A stretch of DNA of 64,000 nt from Massospora cicadina (Eukaryota > Entomophthoromycota > Entomophthoromycetes > Entomophthorales > Entomophthoraceae), in NCBI GenBank assembly GCA_022478985.1, contig JAKSZP010014543.1:62001-126000 (forward strand), in the 5' to 3' direction. Shown here piece after piece: positions 32,910 through 45,539 of this stretch (positions are counted from its first letter, which is position 1; the number at the start of each line of letters is the position of its first letter). The position numbers were made by a program, and so were the translations under genes. Below the pieces are notes generated by a model. It searched no databases. It was not told where the DNA came from and saw only the letters and a list, made by a program, of their open reading frames with translations.

Positions 32910-35900
32910 TTTAATGCACAGGTTTATACCTATTAGTTACAGATAAATTTGGTAATAATAACCATGTGGCTGACTTTATAAAATAGAAACTGGATACCAA
33001 TATCTGGATATATACTTTTTTTCCTATAATTAAAACTATACCACTCAACCATCTAGTACTAAAAAAAAACTATACCACTCAAGACTTTTGCTATAATGCT
33101 GGTTCTCAGTAACAACACTTATCTAAGAGGTAAGTGTATAAAGGAATGCAAGTTCTTGAATGAATTGACTTTTTTACTTATTTTATTAGGTTTATCTTAT
33201 AGAATAGCAATTATGAACAAATTAGTATATATGTGTATTTTTGAAATAGATTAGACACTTTAAATTTATGCTACTAACTATTAAAAAAGAATAAGAAATT
33301 CTACAGTCCAGTTACTTAATTATAGAGCTCACCTCATTTAATTGCTCTTATCTTCTAATAGCTCTTAAAACAACTTTAAATATGAACAAGATTTGCTCTG
33401 GGCACCTAAAGCCCTTGAGCCAATTTATATGTTTTGTTACATTTGGTTAGATTCCAAATTAAATTTATATAGAGTTAGGTTAATTTTCAATTAGATTAGC
33501 TTTGGCTATTTAATTAAATCCCTTGATCCATATCCCAAATTTCTAGTTGAAATATTCTCTCAAACAAAATTAAAATATTATGATATAATAATCAGATAAT
33601 GCTTCATTGTTATACTCCCCCTATTGGATAATTAGTATTGTTATATATTTTTTCTGGAAATCTAGCACAATATGCTTCAAGTTAACCATGCTGCATATTC
33701 AATGTGGTATCTAGACCATTTTATCATATAAAATCTATAGCCCTAAACTAATTAGGTATCTAAAATCTCTTATATTTCATACTCCATTTTCCAGAAACCT
33801 TAAGAGTAAGAGAAAGTGTTTTAGCTTTATTTTGTCCTTTAATTCTTTGTAATTGGGATTATGGACTACGGATGTGCTCTAGAACCCTTAAGAAGTGTTA
33901 GTATATAAGGAACGCTATCCAACCCCATGCACTCTCATATAAAAATTAATGCTCTTGGTCCTATTTATGATCCCTTGCTTTAATTTTATAGTTTTTTTTT
34001 GCTTTTTTAGAACCCATCGCATGTTAAACTCTGTCCTACTATGCATTGTCAATCTGCTTGTCTCTTTTATCTTCTCAACGCTTGTTTTTAAGTTTTACTT
34101 AAAAGTTCCTAATATCTTCCAATTTCTTAGGTCACTTCATCAGCACTTGTACACTGTAATGGTTGAGACACTTCCCAACTGATATGATGCTTTAAGCTCT
34201 ATCACCTTAAAGGTCATTCAAGTCAACGCTAATTAATTATATACTATCTTAAAAACATGAACTCCAAAATATTAATTCAAGGCTTTTAATTTGGGTTAGA
34301 ACTTCCTGATTCCTATGAAAATGTTCACGCTGAGTTCAAAACAACTCTATAATGTCTCAGAAAATAAAACAATTGATATAAAACCAGCTTATGTAAGTAT
34401 GCCAAGTTAAATTTATATTAAGTTGTGAGTGCATAATATGTGGAAACTAAAGCTAATATTTTAACAGTTTTCTTATTAATTATTATAAGCCATAACAATA
34501 AAGCTAAACTATATTCATATAAATACAAAAATTATTTCAACTTATGTTGGAAACTGCATTTTCTTAATATAATTATATGGAAAGCAACTTGCTTCATAAT
34601 CTACTTTGGACCATAGTTTGCTACTCAGCTTCAGTCTTATTGCTACAATTATTTTAATGGTTTTTAAAAACTTTAGATGAAACACACGCCTCCAAATATG
34701 ATTATCTAGTATGGTTTTGCTACCTGATCTAAATGCTGAAGATTTCTAACAGAAATTGCTCATGTCTTATAAGCACAAATGGGAGCATTACATTAGACTA
34801 CTCAAATACTTTATTTTGGTATGGTGGGATTCCAAGAGAAAAAATTGACGCTCAAGGCTATATTTTACTATTACAATACTACAACTTGAGTATGGCAGAT
34901 TTTTCTTGCATTTTCATTACAAGAGATCATTCAGATCTGGAAGGTAAAAAGGTGCAACTAGAGAAATATAATCTTTTTAATCAAAAAAGAAAAGGATAAT
35001 GCTCCCATTAGTGGTAAAGCTCTGGACAACAATTATTGAGCAATGTCCCAGATTCATATCCAAGGGCGCTTATCTCAGGCGGTGGGAAGGGGAGCTTCAA
35101 ATTCATTGAAACTTGTCAAGTCAACAATGCACTTTCTAATGGAAAGGCAACCTGGTTTAAATTGATTGTAGAGCAAGTATGTTTATCTGATTAAATATAT
35201 AAATTTATAAGCTTATTTAACTGTTCAGAAATCTTGATAAGTCTCAAGATGCATATTGGTCTTCTCTCCTACTCTTAACTTTATTAACTTTGTATCAGAG
35301 TATGCACATTTATTTCACCCTTTTAAAAGATGTAAAAGACTAAAGAGACTAAATTGTCTTGCATGCTTCACCAGATTATTTATCATGATCTTTTGTCAGC
35401 AATGTCAGCAACCAGACTTTTTTAAACACTTGAAGGTAAAGTGGAGTTAATGGCCCAAGTAAAATGAAATTGTCTTAACCTTAAGAATGTAACATTTTTC
35501 ATGTATCTCAGAAAAGGGAATTGATATTCAGGCTCTAAAATATGGATGATCTAATGTACTTTGGGTACTATAAAGAAAAAGAGCATAAATAAAATTTTTA
35601 AAAGGGAATGTATTTTTCAATAGTAAAAACCCCAACCCATGGGGTTCTGAACATGCTTAAGATAAACACAGAACTATTTACAAGCTCCATATAAATTCAT
35701 ACTACTTAAATCTTAAGTAGCAAGAAAACCCTGTCACTATAAGTTATGTTTGATTTGTTGGTTACTTTAGAGGAAAAAGAAATGAAGGAAAGTTTGCAGA
35801 TTTAGTTAACAGAGGTGTGGAGGAAAAGTTTTTTAAATTGTACTTGGTCCAGAGCATAAATTTATAGTTTAAAAAGGCCATAAAGATTAGATAACATATA

Positions 35901-36841
35901 TGACCAAGTAGATCTCCTCTTGGAGGGAAGCATCTTGGGTAATTCTATATAAAGGTTACTTGAGCTATATAAAGACCTAAATGCCACTGCAATCCTACTT
36001 CATCTGATTATTCTTGTAATGTTAAAGTGGTAATGCTATGTCTGGTTTAAAATTTAGAAAGATTTGGTTACATTATGTCCAAAATGGAAAAGACCAGTTG
36101 ACTAATTTTTGTTCCAGTAGTCAAAGGCTGAGGAGTTAAGCATACTAAAAACTTTAAAGTACCTGGGTTACTTGGGGATTATCTAGATTTTCTAAAATGG
36201 TTTTGGAAAAAGAGGCTCATTTTATTCTCTAACAGTTTATGTTGTTTTTTTGGTCTAAAAATTGGAACAAGCTCCCTCAAAGATACACATTTTTATTAAA
36301 TTATAGAGAAATTTGGAACGCTGGATGCATACAATTTAAATTACTGGAGACAGGGCTGATATGCTCCTATTAACCACTAATGTTAACCTTGATTTTATCA
36401 ATTTTAAAGGATGATGGAGCTTTACGCCTTATGTGAACTTTCTTCAGTTATATGCAGTTTATGATCCTAATTTATATCTATTTCAATAATGGAAGATAAC
36501 ATGCCATTAGTAACAGGGTATTCAGGTCCTTCAAGCTTGACCTTAAATATGTAAAAAACTAGATGCCCATTATTTTAACTATCAGATATAAATGGCACTA
36601 ATTGCATTTGTGAATTTTTGAGTATAGAGACATATGATTTAGTTATGTAGTGCAAATGCTATTTTCAAAGGATGGTCAACCACAATTTGGGATTTTATTA
36701 GGTCAGCGTTAAATCACCTATGTAGAAAATATTTGGTCTTTTCTTTGACCAGGAGGGTCATATAAGGTATTATTAATAAGTCTTGTAGGCTAGTTCTAAA
36801 TCCAATCTCATATTTTGTCATCAAAATGTAAATTTATGCAG
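32910..36841. other. AT-rich region with badly decayed repeats
   Basis: No intact gene. A short peptide with E-L-P-D-S-Y-E-N near 34305-34330 recalls Gag of Ty1/copia elements. 36340-36790 reads as a long peptide with many stops (see findings). A 17-bp direct repeat occurs at 33032-33048 and 33066-33082. None of these is strong enough for its own call. Confidence 0.4.
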
Positions 36842-36846
36842 ATATG

Positions 36847-38075
36847 TGTAAGTCTGGGGGTGTGCCACCTATGTTTAGACTGGGTGCAAAGCCGTTCCTG
36901 TCAAAAAAGGGATAGAAGGCAAGCTGCCCCTCTCATCTCCTAGGGCAACCTCGCCCATATGGTGGACAAGCGTTGGGTAACAGCTTACCCTTTAAGGACC
37001 TCACCATCTGTCCCAGCATTGACTTTGACTGAGTTAGTATAACAAATCAAAGGAATCTGTGCCAAGTTATCAGGAAGAAGGCATTGACTTAGGATAAAAG
37101 GCTATAAAAGTTGAGGTCAACGAGCCTTTGGCACTAAATCCTAAGAGCCTTAAACCTTTGGAAATAAAGTTCAATGGGCGCATACTGTTGGCAAACATAG
37201 CGTCTAATGTCAAATCTTCAGAAAAACATGCCAATGGCATTGGGCTATTAGGAAATATAGCCCAAAATTCAAAACCTGACCCAGACACATAAGAATAACC
37301 ATCTGATATTTCCCACTTGGTCAAATAAATGCTGGAGTAACTGGATGTGAGAAAATTGGGCTCCTTGAATCTGTTCCCAACCTCTTGGGACAGCCTCTGT
37401 GTGGGGTAGCCTTGGGAGGTTCCCACTTCCTGTTAGGTGATATGCCATCACTCCAGTTGGTGGAACTGCAAAAATTCTACAACTCAGGTGTCTGTGGATT
37501 ACTGACAGCAACTTAGCCCACCAATGATACTTTCAAAGTTGGTTTAGATTAAGTTCATTTCTCTCCCCTTTCACTCAAAGTTCACTGGGTTAGAAAAAGC
37601 TTGAGGGCCTTGATCCCACGTTTTCCCAAGCTATTCCCAAATCAAACATCTATTTAAACAGTCATAACACAATGAGATAAATTACAGTTAATTTTTTTTA
37701 AATTCCATTAAAATCTTCTCTTGCTCAAATTTATTTTATTTAGCTTAATTTCATTTGTCAAACCCCTGTGACATTTGCAATGTGGCCCCGTGGGACTTGT
37801 ATCAACTGGCCTGTCCCAGGTGTATTATTAGTTCTGGTCCTCACCATAGTCAATTGGGTCTATTATGCCAATTTTTAAAAATCTTACCTGATTTTGCAAC
37901 TTCTTACAACTGGGCTCATTGGCTCTTGGGCTGCAATAGCCTGATTCTTTGCTGGGTTGTCTTAACATGTAAACTTCGTTCATATGGCAATACCTCTGGC
38001 ATTCTGGATTGCTTTTAAATGTTTTTGTTCCCAACTGGCAGGCCAGTCTAAAAATTATCTGCCATTGCCCAGACA
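36847..38075 (+). repeat. Element C 5' LTR
   Basis: Starts TGTAAGTCTGGGGG and ends CCAGACA. It is similar over its whole length to 42462-43698. The bases that follow (TAATTGACC) do not form a usual TGG primer site. Confidence 0.9.
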
Positions 38076-38489
38076 TAATTGACCATTTATTGTTTAAAGC
38101 CATTTCTGCTCTCCTCATTGAGGTGGGTGATGCAGTGGTTACCATTTTACTTATGATTGTTCAGTTGGTAGCCTGCCTTCAGTTAATTTTCTGGTCAAAT
38201 GCCACTTTTATAAGCAGTTACCAGATGGCTTTGGACTTCCTTCATGGTCGACTGGTTCCACTACCATTTACTTTCCCTTCAGTCCACCCTCAATATGAAA
38301 ACTTCATGACTGGATTTACAACTTGGCCTCAGGTTCTGTTCCCAATGCTTATTTAGTATCCATATTAGTCCCAGGTCCTGACGCCGCCCCTGCGCCCAAA
38401 TTGGTGTTCTATGGCTCACCTGCCTTTGCAATCTCTTTGGTGTCTGCAAAAATGACTGTATCCACCAATAAATAAATTTATGCCTACTT

Positions 38490-38830
38490 TTTATTGTCAG
38501 TGAAAACTAGCATTAAAGCTCTTCAGGTGTCCTTTGAAGCTTTGGTTTATACTGGAGCAGTGGGTAACTTCATGAGTCTGGAATAGGCCCAGCAGCTTGA
38601 CCTTGACTTGGACTTAAGTCCTGCGGTGATGGTCACTTCTTCAGCCTCCCAGCCATCTTACAAAGTATTGCGCCCAGTACCCTTCTTTGTTCACCAGTTT
38701 TGTTTTTGTGGCCACTTCTTGGAGATGCCTAACATTGTGTTTCTGTTAATTTTGGGTGTGGGTTGTTGGCGTCAGCAACGTGTGCAAATCCACTTGGAAT
38801 CTAATAGATGTCATTTTATAACGGTCATGT
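38490..38830 (+). pseudogene. Element C protease
   Basis: The retropepsin region can be read through stops. The active site is Y-T-G-A (Tyr codon 38548-38550) where D-T-G-A is expected, followed by x-G-N-F-M. Loss of this Asp abolishes activity. Confidence 0.75.
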
Positions 38831-38999
38831 GGAAGGCGAGTTTCTCTTATTGGACACCCTTACTAAAGCTCAATGCTGTGTATCGTTACACCCTTGTTTC
38901 TCCCATAGGTGTCCAGCCATATTTTCCCACTGTGCTGACGGGATACCAAAGCATTTTTGATTCCAAAAGGCGGCCTACCTTCCCCCACACACAGAATTT

Positions 39000-40330
39000 G
39001 ATTTGTACTTTCAAAAACAGTGGATGTGGTGAACATAAACTGCCCACTATACCAACATACAGCAGAGGAGGAGGCTTCCTTCAATTCATGGTTAGATGAC
39101 ATCCTTAAGAAGGGTTGGATGTTCAAAGTGACTTTCACTGTTGCCTCTCCCATTTTCTTTGCCAATAAGGCAGAAGGCTCCATTTGTCATTGCATGGACT
39201 ACGGCCACCATAACAATATCATGGTTCATAACCCTTACCCACTGTCACTGGAACAGACAATTGGCCAAGCAATTTCCAAGTAGCGCATGTTCTCAAAACT
39301 CAATCTCGTTAATGACTTTAAAAAAATTTGAGTGACAGAAGGTCAGGAATGTCTTACCACTATCTGGACAAAATGTGGCATATTTAAATACCAAGTGATG
39401 CTTTTGGGCTTAAGAATGTGCCGCAACATTCTAATGGATGAATAATATTGTGCTGGGCGATCTCCAGTTCACCTGTGCAGTTGCATACCTTAATAATATC
39501 ATAGTACACTCTCCCTCTCCCAAACAACATGCGAAGACTTGGAAGCAGTAGTGGCTGCCTTGCATAAGGCAGGTCTTTTTTTCAAGCCATCAAAATGTGA
39601 GTTTTATTGGAAAGAAGTCACTTTTTTGGTCAATCCTGTCTTGAAAGATGGGTATGCTATCCCACCCAGAAAACTAAATGCCATCTAAAAAGTGACCTAA
39701 TCCAATGATGCAATAGCAATTGAGAAGATTCTTGGGCACCAACATATTCTTGAAAAAGTTCTCTCCCGCATTATCCCAGTTAGCTGCCCCACTCCATCTG
39801 CTCATGGGCAAGAACGTCCCCTTTTTCTGGACGCCCAAGTGCCATCAGGCTAATAATTCAATTGAGGAGGTGTTTTTATTTTCCCCCATCCTTAAGCATG
39901 CAGATCACTCTATACCCTATATCTTAGCATGCAATGTGTATTCCACCGTGGTAGGGGTTGTCTTGCTTCAAGAGCACAATGGGTTGGAACACCCAGATTC
40001 TTATTTCTCCCATAAGTTCTCTTCCAAGGAGCAATACTGGGCCATCTATGACAAAGAGCTGGCAGCCGTGACGTGGGCCTTGATCCACTGGCGGTATCTC
40101 TTGCAGGGCGCTCAGCATGAGTTGACTGTGCAAAAGGATCATCAGGCTCTTCATTATATCTGCAAGCCACAAAAGTTGCCACACTGGCAGGCCTGAACCT
40201 ACCGGGATTTGTGCAGTTTTTACTTCAGATATGAGTTTGTGAAAGGAGCATTAAATGTACTCCCCAATTTTCTAAGCTGCAACTACGCACATTTTCCAGC
40301 TGACTCAGATAAGGCAGATCTCATCACAGT
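39000..40330 (+). pseudogene. Element C reverse transcriptase and RNase H
   Basis: RT is recognisable from about 39090. The catalytic motif is Y-L-N-N at 39486-39497 instead of Y-x-D-D. RNase H and the connection form a 158-residue open frame (39720-40196) with A-C-N-V-Y-S where the usual D-A-S lies, and a K-E-L-x-A-V segment. Both Asp-to-Asn changes in RT are single G-to-A steps. Confidence 0.9.
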
Positions 40331-40359
40331 CATTCTCCCCACTTAAATCTTGGCCCTTG

Positions 40360-41645
40360 TTCCTCCCATGAGTTTGGCAGCAGATCTAGCTCCAGACACG
40401 CCTTTAATTTCCTGGGTCTTAGAAGCACAGAAAGGCTGCGTGGAAGGGGTGGAACTTTTAGAGCTGCTGTCCCTCCCTTCCTTCAAGCATTCCCTCTATT
40501 ATCTGGCCAAGGGGCTCATCCATTTTTGAAAGGTGTGGGTTCCTCCCTTCTTCAAGCCAAAGTAATTCAGGCTCATCACGATCCTCCCAAAGTTGGTCAC
40601 CCATGGAATAAGAAGTGCATTAATTAATAAAGTATAACTATAATTGGCCAGACTTGCCAAATGAAGTCCCAGCATGGATCGCAGACTGTGTAACTTGCAC
40701 ATGGGTCTAATTAGACCGTTCTGGTAAGAAAGGTCTCTTACATCCCTTGCAGCAGGCAGAGGGCCCATGGGTATCAGTGTCTGTGGATTTAATTGTTAAG
40801 CTCCCTTAGCTCTCAAGGGTTTACAGAAGTCATGGTGGTCATAGATCGCTTCACTAAATTTTCCCTGTTTATCCCACGCTCCTCCACCATTATTTCTGAA
40901 GAAACTGCCCGTCTATTTGTGCACCATGTATTTTCAATGTTTGGACTCCTTCAAGAGATTGTCAGCAACTGTGGGCCCCAATTTACGGTGCAGTTTTGGA
41001 ATGAGCTCTTGGCAATTTGAAGATCACCCCATGTCATTCCACTGCATACAATCCACAGTTGGATGGCCAAACTGAATGGGTCAATCAAATCCTGGAACAG
41101 TACCTGCGGTGCTACACTGAAGCCACTCAGGATACCTGGGCAGATGACCTTCCCCTCTCCAAGTTTGCATATAACAGCAGAAAAAATGCATCCACAGGTT
41201 TCTCCTCATATGAGGCTACCTTGGGGTATAACCATTCATTCTTGGTTGGCTCATGCTTCTGCACATATTTTCCAGCTTCAGCGAACATGCCCAGCATATT
41301 TGGGTCACACAGTCCTTGGTTTGGGAGCATTTAATTAAGGCCATAAGTGACTACAAACAGATTGCAGATCAGAAGCGAATTTCAGCACACAAAATTAAAT
41401 TGGGTTCTCACATCATGCTTGACATGTGTCACTTTCAGATGCAGGTCCCCTTGCACAAGTTTGCAAGTAAACACTTGAGATTCCATTTGGTGGAAGAAGA
41501 CTTAGGATACGGCACCTTTAGTTTGAAATTTTCACCTCACTGGAAGCAACATCCAGTCTTTTATGTCTCTCAGCTGTCTCCGTTCAAGGGGGAAATCCTG
41601 ACAGAACATGAGCCCACTGTGATTGAGGGCGTGGAGGAAGCTTAG
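40360..41645 (+). pseudogene. Element C integrase
   Basis: Integrase core with the first Asp in V-S-V-D near 40780. The second position is S-N-C-G with Asn codon 40967-40969 in place of Asp. The Glu lies in a G-Q-T-E-W-V-N context near 41070. The tail reads as an open frame (41253-41645) with V-S-Q-L-S-P-F-K-G and a final acidic V-I-E-G-V-E-E-A that resembles the start of a chromodomain, cut by TAG. Confidence 0.9.
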
Positions 41646-42461
41646 TTGTGGGCATCCTGGCTTCCCAACGTTCGCGCTGTTTAGTTTTATTTAGTTATGT
41701 GGAAAGGCTATAAAGCCTATGAGAATAGCTGGTTTGGCACATGAGACTGCGCCAACTGCTCAGAGCTTGTTGTGGCTTTTCACATCACCCACCCAGATGC
41801 ACCTTGTCTCCCCCAAAAATGCTACTCTAATGGCAATCAAGTTGCTTAAGGCCTATAAGAATGTTTCAGCATGTTAAAATTCTCCTTTTATTGGGGGAAG
41901 CCCCAACTAGGGGTCGCAACCCGCCTATGGGTGGATGCCAGATTGGGCTCCCCATTAACTTGGGGTAAGCTCAATCTGAAGTATTGAGGCATTGGCCCCA
42001 ATAATTAATTATAATTTTGATAATAGCAAACTTGGCACCGGTGACTAATGCTGAGGATGCCAAACAATCAATCAGGCCATGGGGAATTACCATCCAACGT
42101 CCAGCCAATCAATTAAACCCTTTTGGGAGCACAGGAAACTTATGCCAAAAATGCTCTTACTCCCCTTGTAAAATCATTTATTTATTTGGCTTCAACAATC
42201 AATGTTGAGACTTTCCAAATCTTCCCTTTCCTGATCCATTGAGGTCCAATAATTACCTCGAGGATCATTTCAATAAGCCACCACTTTTTGCAATCTCTTT
42301 TCACTTTTAGTTTACTTAAGGCTTAATGGCCTATTAACTCACTGGGGGCTTTGAGGCCCTGACTAATTATGGGCTTGGGTTGGAGTTGCTCCCCCATGGC
42401 CTGACACACTCACTCAATTCCTCGGTGGTAATGCTCCACCATTGGAAAAAGGGAATGCTAA
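41646..42461. other. Element C 3' internal region without coding sequence
   Basis: About 800 bp between the integrase stop and the 3' LTR. No domain recognised. A purine-rich GGAAAAAGGGAATG (42444-42457) near the LTR may be the polypurine tract. Confidence 0.5.
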
Positions 42462-43698
42462 TATAAGTCTGGGGGAGTGCCATTCTGCTTGGACCGGGTT
42501 GATTTCACATTCCCATCAAAAAATGGGCCTAGAAGGAAAGCTTCCCCTCTCATCTCCTAGGGCGACCTTGCCCATGTGATGGACGAGCGTTGGGTAACAT
42601 CTTATTCTCAAAGGGCCCTGTCATCCATCCCAGCATTGACTTTGGCTGAATTAGTATGGTAAATCAAGAGAATTTGTGCCAAGTTATTGGGAAGCTGGCA
42701 TTTGCTTGGGATGAAATGTTAAATAAAGTCAAGGGCAACGAGCCTTTGGCACCTAATCCTGAGAGCCTAAAACCTTTGGAAACAAAGCCCAATGGGTGCA
42801 TACTTTAGGCAAACATAGCCTCCAATGTCAAATATTTGGCAAAACTTGGTGATGGCATTGGGCCATTGGGAAATGTAGCCCACAGCTCGAAAGCCACCCC
42901 AGACACATCAGAATCTTTGTCCAATAGTTCCCACTTGGTCAAATGGATGCTGGAATGACTAGGTTTTGCAAATTTGGCGCCCTGAACCTGTTCCCAACCT
43001 CTTGGGACCACCCCTACGTGGGGTGGCCTTGGGAGGTTCCCAATGCTCATTGGGAAAGGTACCTTCACTCCAGTCAGTGAAACCACAGAAATTACCAACT
43101 CAAGTGTCTGTGGATGAAATGACAGCAACTCAGCCCACTACTGATAATTTTGATTTTGGTTTAAAATAAGCTCAATTTGCCCCCCTATCATCTTAAGTTC
43201 ACTGGGTTAGGCAAAACTTGAGGGCCCTGATCCCACATTTTCCCAAGCTATTCCCAAATCAATCATTATTTAGACAGTCATAACACAATGAGAAAATTGA
43301 CAGATGATTTTCTTATTTTAAATTCCATTAAAATCTTCCCATGTTCAAATTGATTTTATTTTAGTTTAAATTTCATCTTACAAACCCCGTGAGATTTGCA
43401 ATGTGGCCCTGAAGGCCTTTTACCAATTGGGCTGTCCCATTATGTTATTAGCTATGTCCTAACCATAGTCAATTGGGTCTATCGTGTCAAAAGCAATTTG
43501 AAATCTCCCCTGATCTCATAACTCCTTATGACTGGGCCCATTGGCCCTTGGGATGCCATACCCTGGTTCTTTGCCAGGTTGTCTTCACATTTAAACATCG
43601 TTCATATAGCAATGCCCCTGGCATCTTGGCTCGCCTTTTGAGTACTTTTGTTCCCAACTGTCAGGTCAGTCTAAACTTTATCTATCGTTGACCTGACA
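42462..43698 (+). repeat. Element C 3' LTR
   Basis: Starts TATAAGTCTGGGGG (TG decayed to TA) and ends CCTGACA before the ATATG duplication. Confidence 0.9.
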
Positions 43699-43703
43699 AT
43701 ATG

Positions 43704-45500
43704 GCTAACTACTAAGGTAACGTATCATTCCAAAAATGCCATTGTTTTGATCAGATAAGTTAAAGCAGAATAAGAGTGGTAAGTAAAAAAGGACAAAACA
43801 GGAGTACAGATTTTTTGGAACCATTAGGTTCATTTGGAGTTTTATTATATGTGTCAAATTTATCCCAAATGCTTACCAGATTCACAGGAAAATACTTTAA
43901 TTAGGAAAAAAAAAGAGGATAATTATTCTAAGTTGATAAAGGAGAATTTAAACTGTGGCACAAGTGTTGCTATATATTGACTAATGAAAGCATCCATAAT
44001 TGAGAAGGATGCCTCAGGTTTTGTGGTCAGAACTGTTCACCTCAGATAGGGTCAGACTATCATATACAACCAATAGGGTACTACATCAGTAAATAGTACA
44101 GCTGAAATCATAATTGTGAAAACTGTGGTTGCACAGGGTATAGTCAATTACCAAAAAGTTAAAGGTTATCACGTTTGGAGACGTGAGTAGTGGATTATCC
44201 AGATTGGAGTAGGTTATTTTATGAATTCCTTTGTCTTAGACTAGGTGGCCTTATGACTATTGACCTCCAGTCAATCTCTTTAAATAAAAACCCAAAGCAA
44301 AAATCTAATACTAATCTAAACCAAAATTCCCAACAACTAAATTTGTTTTCACTTTTAGTTTATATCTATATATTGTTAAATTATATTGGCTTGTAATAAA
44401 TTTGGAATTCACCTGTCAATCTCTAATTGCATTCAGGTCTCAACAAGTCTAAAAAATATTAATTTCCTTGAGTTGACCTATAATTTTGTAATTAGTCTAA
44501 ATTAAATCATGATTGGCTCAATTTATAAGTTTAAGAGTTTGCCAATAATCCATGTGAATTGACAACATTATAAATTAGGTTTAACTAATGGGCGTAATTT
44601 ATGTATAGTTTTAATCATTCATTGTTTTGACTCAGTTAGCATGGAAAGCAAGTTTGACAAGTATTTCAGGTGTTATGGCAATCTCACAAAGTTTGGTTAT
44701 GATTTATCAATATAATAAATCATCATGAGTCAACAACAGGTTATTTGAAAGTTATGGCAATCTATCAAATTTTGGAGCAAGTTTTATATAATATTTTGCT
44801 GGGAGTCAGTGACAGGCAATTTGGTGTGCTGATGATGTGGTGAGCTTAGATATGGTTCTCAAGAATATCATTTATGCAATAAATTGAATACAATTTATCA
44901 AGACAGATAGATCTACTAGAAGTCAGTTGTTTGTTCTCAGCAGTCAATAGCTGCAAGTGCAGTTAATCTCATAACCTTATGCTATTAACATTAGTGCCAA
45001 TGATTTAACCTAATAATAATTAAATAAAAAAGTTTAGCTGTGAGTAATTAAGGATAAAAGTGTCTGGGTTGTCATCCCAAAGAACACACGTTTCCAACAA
45101 TTGTTCTTTATATGATAATAAATTTCTTGCCAATATGTCTGCATTAAATTAATTAAATCACCATCTGCTTTAATAATGACATCCCTTTTTATCATTAAAA
45201 CTGGATACTAGGCATTAAAATCAAATAAAACACCTAAGTTGATGAACCAGTAGTAATTTTGTTGACACCTAAAGCCAGTTTAGTATGATTTTAAAAGTTG
45301 GTAATTTTAGGATCATAAAACACTCTCCTAGGTCAGTTAAGTTGTGATACCCAAAAAATTTGTTCTAAAGGAAGAAATTAAAAAGGTTAACATCACAGCA
45401 ACGCTGCCTTCAAATCTATTTTCTTGTGTTGGGGATAGCTTCTAGGATCAAAGTACTGACTTGGAGCATCACTTAGGCATAGTAAATTCAGGAAATAACC
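43704..45500. other. AT-rich region, nothing recognised
   Basis: No gene, RNA or boundary-defined repeat could be supported. It may be host intergenic DNA or old repeat remnants. Confidence 0.4.
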
Positions 45501-45539
45501 ACTCAGAGTAAAACAGTCTTACAATAATTTTTATTATAG

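Larger units (their letters stand above)
36847..43698 (+). mobile_element. Element C: complete but inactive gypsy element
   Basis: Exact ATATG at both ends (36842-36846 and 43699-43703). LTRs of 1229 and 1237 bp enclose 4386 bp with protease, RT, RNase H and integrase in gypsy order. No Gag domain is recognised in the 420 bp before protease, so that region is either deleted or very divergent. About 800 bp without coding sequence separate integrase from the 3' LTR. Confidence 0.92.

Noticed and set aside
33949..34182. Hydrophobic 77-codon frame as a host gene
   Set aside because: AT-rich DNA readily gives Phe/Leu-rich frames; no homology, splice pattern or conserved motif was seen.
34300..34340. 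Ty1/copia Gag
   Set aside because: A short E-L-P-D-S-Y-E-N peptide is suggestive but no zinc knuckle, protease or integrase is found nearby.
38009..38356. 115-codon open frame as gag of element C
   Set aside because: It begins inside the 5' LTR and shows no Gag core or zinc knuckle.
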